Assembly: GCA_050050615.1 (NCBI GenBank)
Contig: JASFTV010000137.1
Coordinates: forward strand, 1-8,710
Source: JASFTV01 sp050050615
GTDB taxonomy: Bacteria; Desulfobacterota; DSM-4660; Desulfatiglandales; HGW-15
Length of the DNA: 8,710 nucleotides
Reading direction: 5' to 3'
Of this stretch, positions 1 through 5,833 are shown piece by piece (position 1 is the first letter of the stretch; every line of letters begins with the position of its first letter). Under the pieces are notes generated by a model. It worked only from the letters and a program-made list of their open reading frames with translations. It was not told the origin of the DNA and searched no databases. Position numbers and translations under genes: made by a program.

Positions 1-553
1 ACATCAGAGAATACCGATTGATCGCATCCAGGGTCTCCAAGGAGGGTAGACGGTTGTAGAATGATCCCAATCTTTTTTTCTTAATCTGGTGCTCCTGGAT
101 CAAATACATGATCGCGGCCATAAAGGTCATTGCAAATATGCCATTTCCCACAAAGATGGTTACCACATGAACCGTTAGCCACATGCTTCTGAAGATAGGT
201 TTGATGTTCACCTCGACACCCGGAATGGATAGGGAGACAATCATCAAACAGGCAGCAAGTGGGGCTATGAATGATCCCAGGACCATCAATCTGAATTTCA
301 GATGAAAGATCAGGTATGCACCAATGATAGTCCATGAAAAAAAGGAGAGAGCAGCCTTAAGGGTGAGGACCGGTGCAACACCTAGGGTATAATACTGGTG
401 GGCGATAAAGAGGGTGTGGCACACGAAACCTGCCAGAAGTATTCTGTATGACCACCTATAAGCCGGTCTATTTTGGCTGATGATGTAAACGATAAATCCG
501 CCGGTTGCTAAGAGGATGAGAAAAAGCGCCAGTCTAAACAATAAAAGGGACAT
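1..553 (-). CDS. ccsA: CcsA/HemX-family cytochrome c assembly protein, N-terminal part
   Basis: Multi-pass inner-membrane protein of the CcsA/HemX/CcmC class, which handles heme for cytochrome c maturation or acts beside glutamyl-tRNA reductase. The visible 184 codons start MSLLLFRLALF and run off the left edge. Several hydrophobic segments are visible (about residues 3-25, 37-52, 62-85, 90-110 and 125-152). A conserved-looking histidine, H129, lies in WLTVHVVTIFVGNG, followed by the family-like stretch RLPSLETLDAINRYS at 168-182. The tryptophan-rich heme-handling motif of the family would lie outside the window, so CcsA cannot be separated from HemX here. The ATG follows the SirC stop by only 3 bases and its own ribosome site is weak (AAGG about 12 bases upstream), suggesting translational coupling. 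By analogy with related genomes the next gene to the left could be hemA (inference). Confidence 0.85.
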   Translation of the reverse strand, partial: MSLLLFRLALFLILLATGGFIVYIISQNRPAYRWSYRILLAGFVCHTLFIAHQYYTLGVAPVLTLKAALSFFSWTIIGAYLIFHLKFRLMVLGSFIAPLAACLMIVSLSIPGVEVNIKPIFRSMWLTVHVVTIFVGNGIFAMTFMAAIMYLIQEHQIKKKRLGSFYNRLPSLETLDAINRYSLM

Positions 554-556
554 ATG

Positions 557-1228
557 TCACTCAACCTTTAAGTAATGCATAACATCCTCCGGAGAAATGG
601 GGCGTTGAAGGACGTCACACAAAATAGCGGCCATCCTATCCCAGTCCTTCTCCCGTATAGCTTTTAGGAGACGGGAATCAACGAGCTTTTGGAAGATCCG
701 TCTATTCTCATCCTGGGATAGACCTTCCGACAATATCTCTGGCCTCAGACGCCCCATCAAGATCAAGAGCGCTTCATACTCCTTTCCGAACCCTTTCTCC
801 AGTCTTTGCCTGATCTTTCTTGCTAGGGCCGGACTTTTTCCTGAGGTCGACACGGATATGAGGAGGTCTCCTCTTCTGAGGATCGAGGGTACGATAAAAT
901 TACAATCCGCCGGTTGATCAACAGCATTGACAAGGAGGCCCTTTCCTCTCGCGAGCTGGCTAACCCTTTGATTCAGCTCGGGATTGTCGGTTGCGGCTAT
1001 CACAAGGAAGGCGCCGTTCAAATCGCTGTCCATGAATTCGGCGCCTCGGTGTTCTATCTCGCCTGTTTTCACATATTGGCGCAGGGTCGGTGTCAGTTCT
1101 TTGGCGATCACGTGAACTAGGGCACCAAATTCCAACAAGGTTTCGATCTTGCGCTGAGCCACCTTGCCGCCACCAACGACAACCGCCTTCTGCCCTTGGA
1201 GGTTTACAAGAATCGGATAAAACGGCAT
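557..1228 (-). CDS. sirC: Precorrin-2 dehydrogenase / sirohydrochlorin ferrochelatase
   Basis: Cytoplasmic enzyme of siroheme synthesis, related to the N-terminal half of CysG and to Met8p. It oxidises precorrin-2 to sirohydrochlorin with NAD+, and some members also insert iron. At 223 residues it is normal for a stand-alone enzyme; there is no fused uroporphyrinogen methyltransferase domain. The NAD-binding glycine motif GGGKVAQRK is at residues 19-27. VNAVDQPADCNFIVPS at 100-115 carries D104, the position of the essential aspartate in CysG. STSGKSPALARKIRQRLE at 127-144 is the conserved serine-rich segment and helix. The ATG at 1228 is preceded by CGGAG at suitable distance; an out-of-frame ATG lies 4 bases upstream. 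It sits 24 bases after the radical SAM gene and 3 bases before ccsA. In anaerobes that make heme from siroheme it would serve both cofactors, but whether this organism does so cannot be seen here. Ferrochelatase activity is inferred. Confidence 0.93.
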   Translation of the reverse strand: MPFYPILVNLQGQKAVVVGGGKVAQRKIETLLEFGALVHVIAKELTPTLRQYVKTGEIEHRGAEFMDSDLNGAFLVIAATDNPELNQRVSQLARGKGLLVNAVDQPADCNFIVPSILRRGDLLISVSTSGKSPALARKIRQRLEKGFGKEYEALLILMGRLRPEILSEGLSQDENRRIFQKLVDSRLLKAIREKDWDRMAAILCDVLQRPISPEDVMHYLKVE

Positions 1229-1252
1229 GCATGCTCCGGTGAAATGAGATCT

Positions 1253-2410
1253 CTAGATGTACTGATCCACCATTCCGGTTATGAATTCTTCTACCGCCTC
1301 TATTCCTCCCTTTACTTGTAAATCATGGACAAGGTTTTCTATCTTTTCATAGGTGATCGGATCACGCTTCAGATCGTCCGTGGAGCGGTACGCTCCGCCT
1401 CTTCTACCTACACGATAGATAAGCCGTTCTGAATCCGCGAGTTCCTGATATTTTCTTATCACCTCGATCATCTTCTCCTTTTCATCAGGCAGCCTTCCCG
1501 TGACCTCTTCCAGCAGATTCATGATGTGATCGCTCGTCACCACACTGGTTATCCCGTCCAGCGTTTCAATAAAGAGTTCAATCTCTTCTGCCAGCATATC
1601 ATCGGTCTGCATTTTGAACTCTCCAGCCTTTAGTTTCCCGGAAAGGGGCACCCGTTCAGGAATTCTCAGGCTTCTAATGCGAATAAAGTGGGGGTTGATC
1701 TGATTGAGAGCTTTCGCCGTGGCTATGGCATGCTCTTTCCACAAATCCTGCCCCCCTAACCCTGGCATGACATATTCAGAAAGCTCCATACCAGCCGCCA
1801 TAACCTTTTGACCCGCCTCGATGTGTTGAGCCGCTGTGACCCCTTTTTTCATGACTTTGAGAAGCGGGTCATATCCAGACTCCATACCCACGTGGACCCG
1901 GTCCAAGCCTGCCTCTTTGACCTTTCTGAGAGACTCCACGGACTTGCGAACGATGGTCCTGGACCTTGAATAGGTGGTGACGCGGGTTATTTCAGGGAGT
2001 TTTTCCCTCAGAAATTTCAAAACCTCCACGAGATCATCCGTTTTCATCACCAGGTTATCGGCGTCCTGCAAAAAACAGGCGCCCGTCCCATAATAGAGCC
2101 ACGCTGCAATGCTCCGGTAACTATCACTGTAATTCGGATTTGTAAAAATGTGGCTCACCACTTCATCGGAAAGCTTTCCACTAAGGCCAAGCCTCCACGA
2201 TAGGGCCCTAATATCATCGGCAATATCCCTTACACTCTGAATATCCTGTTCTATCTCCTCAACCGTTCTCAAGGAAAATTTTTTCTTCTTATAAACAGGA
2301 CAAAAAAGGCATTGGTTCCATGGGCAATTCCGAGTCACCCTTAAGAGAAGACTTTGGGCTTCGTTGGGGGGTCTGATCGGGCCCTGCTCAAAACTGAAAT
2401 CTCTTCTCAT
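1253..2410 (-). CDS. Radical SAM protein with CX4CX2C cluster motif
   Basis: A 385-residue protein with radical SAM features; the substrate is unknown. Cysteines C29, C34 and C37 (NCPWNQCLFC) would hold the 4Fe-4S cluster, but the first gap is four residues rather than the usual three. Further family signs are FLQDAD at 113-118, a SAM-binding-type GMESG at 175-179 (VHVGMESG), and MPGLGGQDLW at 215-224 followed by a segment predicting helices and IRIRSLRIPERVPL. No B12-binding domain or C-terminal SPASM cysteine cluster is seen. The reading frame is open for 36 more codons to an ATG at 2518. I chose the ATG at 2410 because that extension spans a strong promoter, resembles no protein, and GAGG lies 10 bases before this ATG. 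It leads the probable operon with sirC and ccsA, so a tetrapyrrole-related role is possible but unproven. It lacks the CX3CX2C motif and SPASM region expected of AhbC/AhbD. Confidence 0.85.
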   Translation of the reverse strand: MRRDFSFEQGPIRPPNEAQSLLLRVTRNCPWNQCLFCPVYKKKKFSLRTVEEIEQDIQSVRDIADDIRALSWRLGLSGKLSDEVVSHIFTNPNYSDSYRSIAAWLYYGTGACFLQDADNLVMKTDDLVEVLKFLREKLPEITRVTTYSRSRTIVRKSVESLRKVKEAGLDRVHVGMESGYDPLLKVMKKGVTAAQHIEAGQKVMAAGMELSEYVMPGLGGQDLWKEHAIATAKALNQINPHFIRIRSLRIPERVPLSGKLKAGEFKMQTDDMLAEEIELFIETLDGITSVVTSDHIMNLLEEVTGRLPDEKEKMIEVIRKYQELADSERLIYRVGRRGGAYRSTDDLKRDPITYEKIENLVHDLQVKGGIEAVEEFITGMVDQYI

Positions 2411-2447
2411 TGATACGAATCCTCTGTTTTGGTCATTGTTATTATCG

Positions 2448-2476
2448 CTTATATGATATAGCATAAAATATATCAA
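2448..2476 (-). promoter_or_regulatory. Sigma-70-type promoter for the radical SAM-sirC-ccsA operon
   Basis: Read on the minus strand, TTGATA (2471-2476) is separated by 17 bases from TATAAG (2448-2453). Each box has one mismatch to the sigma-70 consensus and the spacing is ideal. Transcription would begin near 2441, giving a leader of about 30 bases to the ATG at 2410 that includes the GAGG ribosome site. The position rules against use of the upstream ATG at 2518. Confidence 0.65.
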
Positions 2477-2511
2477 GCATTTAGAAAAGCAACAGGTGGT
2501 TCCTTTATCTT

Positions 2512-2541
2512 TTGCCATTCTCTATGCCTTCGTGTTATACA
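2512..2541 (+). promoter_or_regulatory. Possible extended -10 promoter for the methyltransferase
   Basis: TTGCCA (2512-2517) and TATACA (2536-2541) are 18 bases apart, and TG one base before the -10 box forms an extended -10 element. The leader to the ATG at 2586 would be about 38 bases. The -10 box matches only four of six consensus positions, so this is a moderate call. It is divergent from, and does not overlap, the promoter at 2448-2476. Confidence 0.4.
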
Positions 2542-2585
2542 GGATTGCACCCATGCAAGATATCATTCAGAGCTAGGAGCGAGAC

Positions 2586-3407
2586 ATGAGCACCCGAGCC
2601 ACCTCTTATCTGATGGAACATCTGGAAGAATCCCTTCGCCTGGAAATAAAGACAGACCCGGAAGCCGTTCGAAAACAAGCGCTCTGGTGCGGATTGAAGC
2701 CCGGATTTTACGTCCTTGATGCAGGATGCGGTTCCGGGAAGGTCACCTCGATCCTCCATGACATGGTGCAGCCCGGTGGTAAGGTCTTGGGGATTGATTA
2801 TTCAAAAGAAAGGATCCGTTACGCCGAGGAGCATTATGGCCATAGTTCAGGCATTCGTTTCGGAGTCCATGATTTACGAGAACCGATAGATAGCCTGGGC
2901 CCGTTCGATCTCATATGGGTCCGTTTTGTGTTGGAGTACAATCTCAAAGAAAGTCCTGAAATTGTCAGAAACCTTAGCGCACAACTGAAACCGGGCGGCT
3001 GCCTCTGTCTCATGGACCTGGATCACAACTGCCTCAATCACTACGAGTTGCCATCCAAAATGGAGTTGATTCTTCCCAGGCTCATGCGCAAGCTAGAACA
3101 GGCATACAACTTCGATCCCTACGCAGGGAGGAAATTGTATGCCTACCTGTATGACTTAGGATATCAAGACATCCAGATGAACCTAATGGCCCATCATTTG
3201 ATCTATGGGGAGGTAAAGGATGAGGATATCTTTAACTGGATTAAGAAGGTGGAGGTGGTCTCGATGAAGACCAGAGCGTTATTCGAGGGCTACCCAGGCG
3301 GTCATCCTGCCTTCTTCTCCGACTTCAAGGCGTTCTTTTTGAACCCGAGAAGATTTACCTATACGCCTTTGATCCTTTGCAAGGGGACTAAACCAGCCAC
3401 GCGCTGA
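2586..3407 (+). CDS. Class I SAM-dependent methyltransferase
   Basis: Cytoplasmic methyltransferase of 273 residues with a Rossmann-type core; the methyl acceptor is unknown. Motif I is VLDAGCGSGKVT at residues 43-54. The acidic residue ending strand 2 is D71 in VLGIDYSKERIRYAEE, HDLREP at 95-100 is the next conserved loop, and FDLIWVRFVLEY at 107-118 is the motif after strand 4. LKPGGCLCLMDLD near 133-145 is the strand-5 region. The C-terminal third (AHHLIYGEVKDEDIFNWIKKVEV, then FTYTPLILCKG) looks conserved as a subfamily tail, probably shaping the substrate pocket. The ATG has AGGAG at 2575-2579 with a 6-base spacer. It is the only confident plus-strand gene in the window. Its last 49 bases overlap the 3' end of the opposing cyclase gene. 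No neighbour identifies its substrate. Confidence 0.88.
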   Translation: MSTRATSYLMEHLEESLRLEIKTDPEAVRKQALWCGLKPGFYVLDAGCGSGKVTSILHDMVQPGGKVLGIDYSKERIRYAEEHYGHSSGIRFGVHDLREPIDSLGPFDLIWVRFVLEYNLKESPEIVRNLSAQLKPGGCLCLMDLDHNCLNHYELPSKMELILPRLMRKLEQAYNFDPYAGRKLYAYLYDLGYQDIQMNLMAHHLIYGEVKDEDIFNWIKKVEVVSMKTRALFEGYPGGHPAFFSDFKAFFLNPRRFTYTPLILCKGTKPATR

Positions 3408-5452
3408 AACTTTGGAAATGCGTCACTTTCAGTCGGACTGAATCCAAAGGCCTCCAAGGTTCCCTTTTTCCCTCGTATTTTTTGGTTACCTAGGTTTCGG
3501 ATGGCCTTATGATCAGGATGGGCGGCCAGTTTCTCCCACACGGTCCTGCTCATGATAATCGGATAGTCAAGGAAAAGCTTGGTGAATTCCTGAAGTCGGG
3601 CCGCCGTGTTGACGGTGTCGCCGATGGCAGTGTATTCGATTTTGGTTTGAGATCCTATGTTCCCAAGGATGGCGCGGCCAGTATGAAGGCCAATCCCTAT
3701 TTTCATGGGGTGGCCTTCCAGTATGAACTTTTTCGACATCTCAAGGAGCTCTCGGGCTGTCTCAAAAGCAAGCGCCACATGGCCGTCTACTCTCTCGGGA
3801 GCCCCAAAAACTGCAAAGAGTCCATCTCCAGTATACTTGTTGATATGACCGTTCTTTTCGGTGATAATCAGTGAACATTTTTCGAAATAGCTGTTCAAAA
3901 AGGATACCACATCCTTCGCCTCCATGCTCTCGGAACTCGTCGTAAATCCTCTGATATCCAGGAACATGGCCGTAATGGACGCCTCCACCCCTCGAAAAAG
4001 ATCCACTTCACCAGAATCCAAGTATCTTTTAATGATAGGCGCAGGGACATACTTTTCAAACAACTCTCTAAGACTCTGTTCCTGCTCTTTGGCTTGTTGG
4101 AGTTTTTGATAAGACATGGCATTCCGGATGCTTATGGCAATCTGCGTCGCTATTCCCGTAAGAAGAGAGATGTCACTCTGGCTAAGGGCTCTCTTAGACT
4201 TGAGGTTGTCCACAAACAGAACACCCAGAGATTCACGCTCGTAGACGATAGGGACACAAATGAATGATTTTGTACCCAATTTCTTGACAAAGGCCAAGCT
4301 TTTCTGGGAAAGGTCCTTTTCTATCTTGAAGATGTCATTCACCAAAAAAGGCCTTTGTTGCCAAAAAGCCTGGACAGCGACACCCCTTGAGTGGGGATTA
4401 TCCAAACGAAATTCTGTCGTCTTAAGAAGTTGCTCCACATCAGGATAGTATCCGAAGCCCACGTTGTAGATGAGACGGCTTTTTTCCCTGTTGGCCAACC
4501 AGATGCCGCCCCGATCAAAATCCAACCTGTTTTCAACCGCTTCAATGACAGATTTGAGTAACCTGCGAATATCCAAAAGCATCGAAGTCGCCTGCCCGAT
4601 CTCTTTGACGAGCTGCGCATCATTGTAACGTCTATTGATTTGGTCCAAGAGAAGCTTGACCGCATCGCGCTGACCTTCCACGTTTCTGGTCAGCTCCAGG
4701 TTCTCAAGGTGCTCAAAATAGAAAGATATGCCCAAGACGATCGAAGTGAATAGGAAAATCAAGGCCGTCCATGAGATGGACGAGATGAAGAAATGAAGGG
4801 CCAAGCAGGCGAGAAGGCTTGGAAGTATCAGGTAATTTCTTAAAGTGCGCCACACAAAGGAAGGGCTCTTTTCCAACGTGATAACGTAACGGCAAACCTG
4901 CCCACCCTTGTGCAGGCACTCAGGGTGTTCAATTTTGGGATATTTGTCGGTGAATAGCTTGGAAAGGGCCTCCAACTGTCCTATCAGATTCTCGCACTGG
5001 TAAGGCTTCAGGTGAACCCCTCGTTTTGGGATGGACTTAATCTCAAATTTATTAAAGCTTAGCTTCCGGCTTTTGAAGGTACTCGCCCGGGTTGCGTGGG
5101 GGGCAATCTTCTCAAACACCCAGTAAGCCCCGCCCGGTGTCATGAATCCAAGGGTGTAGCTTCTCAGCGCACCCGATGCTTCTGAAGAGGCCGCGTAGCG
5201 TCCCACCTTTCTAGATATTTTGGAATCCCCTGTCAGTCGCGTGAGGCGCTCGTGAAAGCGGTCTACTTGCCACTGGCTGAACCAGTGCCCCTGATCTTCC
5301 AGTTCATAGGTCGTTATCCATGCATATTTTAGAATCTCATCGATAGCTACTTCAGGGTGAAATTTCTTTACGTATTCTACGTAGTTTCTTATCAACCGAC
5401 TGTTGTAGAGAGGTTCGTCGATCCGCTGATGCTCGCTCGACCTTGTGGCCAT
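3359..5452 (-). CDS. Membrane-bound class III adenylate cyclase with GAF and N-terminal sensory domain
   Basis: Makes cAMP from ATP by residue signature; 697 residues. Residues 15-195 are a sensory region I associate from memory with Desulfobacterota signalling proteins; it ends in a V4R-like pattern (HPECLHKGGQVCRYVITLE, 176-194). Two membrane segments follow at about 206-224 and 228-246. A GAF domain spans about 290-445, without a clear cyclic-nucleotide NKFDE motif, so its ligand is unknown. After a helical linker ending FEKYVPAPII, the cyclase domain spans about 488-672. Metal ligands are D499 (FLDIRGFT) and D543 (NKYTGDG). K539 and T608 fit adenine-specific enzymes, and N615 and R619 (VNTAARL) are the transition-state pair, so the enzyme looks intact. 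The ATG at 5452 has GAGGG 8 bases upstream. The short hairpin between the membrane segments should place both ends in the cytoplasm. Its own promoter is at 5515-5544, and its 3' end overlaps the methyltransferase gene. Guanylate cyclase activity is less likely because K539 replaces glutamate. Confidence 0.93.
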   Translation of the reverse strand: MATRSSEHQRIDEPLYNSRLIRNYVEYVKKFHPEVAIDEILKYAWITTYELEDQGHWFSQWQVDRFHERLTRLTGDSKISRKVGRYAASSEASGALRSYTLGFMTPGGAYWVFEKIAPHATRASTFKSRKLSFNKFEIKSIPKRGVHLKPYQCENLIGQLEALSKLFTDKYPKIEHPECLHKGGQVCRYVITLEKSPSFVWRTLRNYLILPSLLACLALHFFISSISWTALIFLFTSIVLGISFYFEHLENLELTRNVEGQRDAVKLLLDQINRRYNDAQLVKEIGQATSMLLDIRRLLKSVIEAVENRLDFDRGGIWLANREKSRLIYNVGFGYYPDVEQLLKTTEFRLDNPHSRGVAVQAFWQQRPFLVNDIFKIEKDLSQKSLAFVKKLGTKSFICVPIVYERESLGVLFVDNLKSKRALSQSDISLLTGIATQIAISIRNAMSYQKLQQAKEQEQSLRELFEKYVPAPIIKRYLDSGEVDLFRGVEASITAMFLDIRGFTTSSESMEAKDVVSFLNSYFEKCSLIITEKNGHINKYTGDGLFAVFGAPERVDGHVALAFETARELLEMSKKFILEGHPMKIGIGLHTGRAILGNIGSQTKIEYTAIGDTVNTAARLQEFTKLFLDYPIIMSRTVWEKLAAHPDHKAIRNLGNQKIRGKKGTLEAFGFSPTESDAFPKFQRVAGLVPLQRIKGV

Positions 5453-5486
5453 TTAATAGTCCCTCACAAATAGACTTTGGTTATAT

Positions 5487-5499
5487 TAGAATCATTCTA
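5487..5499. repeat. Small perfect palindrome in the cyclase leader
   Basis: TAGAAT-C-ATTCTA is a 13-base inverted repeat with 6-base arms. It lies roughly 10-20 bases after the predicted transcription start of the cyclase gene, where a repressor could bind. The arms are short and AT-rich, so chance is a real alternative. Confidence 0.3.
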
Positions 5500-5514
5500 T
5501 TACAAAAGATTTAT

Positions 5515-5544
5515 ATTTTATGCGTAATGACTACAATTTGTCAA
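5515..5544 (-). promoter_or_regulatory. Sigma-70-type promoter for the adenylate cyclase gene
   Basis: On the minus strand a perfect -35 box TTGACA (5539-5544) is followed after 18 bases by TAAAAT (5515-5520), with more A/T just downstream. Transcription would start near 5508, leaving a leader of about 55 bases before the ATG at 5452. The element supports separate transcription of the cyclase from the upstream PilZ gene. Confidence 0.6.
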
Positions 5545-5809
5545 TAATTTCGAGTTATTGTACCCAAGAAATGATTGAAAAAGCCATTTTTTCCACCTGA
5601 TAAAAGAATATTGGATATCTTTTGTTGAATAAAATTAGATTTCAATTCAATAAAACTATTTTGGTTGAGGACAATTCTCCCTTCCAAATGCACTTTAGGT
5701 TTTCTTGATGAGGCCCAGATGACAGTGGGACATCTTACACGAGAAGAGAAGTTCGATCGAATGGGGCAGACATAGGTGCAGAAATAGAGATGGAGAGTGG
5801 CGTGAAGGC

Positions 5810-5833
5810 ACTGGAAATAGCTTCTTTTCCAGT
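5810..5833 (-). terminator. Hairpin at the end of the PilZ gene, weak terminator candidate
   Basis: ACTGGAAA (5810-5817) and TTTCCAGT (5826-5833) form a perfect 8-base stem with an 8-base loop, starting in the stop codon of the PilZ gene. No run of T follows in the direction of transcription, and the stem is not GC-rich. It may protect the 3' end or assist termination rather than act as a classical intrinsic terminator. Confidence 0.35.

Larger units (their letters stand above)
5453..5832. other. 380-base AT-rich intergenic region
   Basis: No credible gene was found on either strand. The part nearest the cyclase (about 5460-5700) is clearly more AT-rich than the flanking genes and holds the cyclase promoter and a small palindrome. 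Loose repeats of a TTTTATT-containing segment occur near 5620-5660. The part nearest the PilZ gene (about 5700-5809) has ordinary composition and no recognised element. Confidence 0.6.

Noticed and set aside
81..335. 84-residue minus-strand frame
   Set aside because: It overlaps the ccsA-type gene in another frame and lacks hydrophobic or domain character; the ccsA frame explains the stretch fully.
914..1232. Frames on both strands across sirC (68 and 90 residues)
   Set aside because: They are shadows of the clearly recognised sirC reading frame.
3509..3874. 121-residue plus-strand frame opposite the cyclase catalytic domain
   Set aside because: The opposite strand encodes conserved cyclase motifs here; no independent evidence supports a gene on the plus strand.
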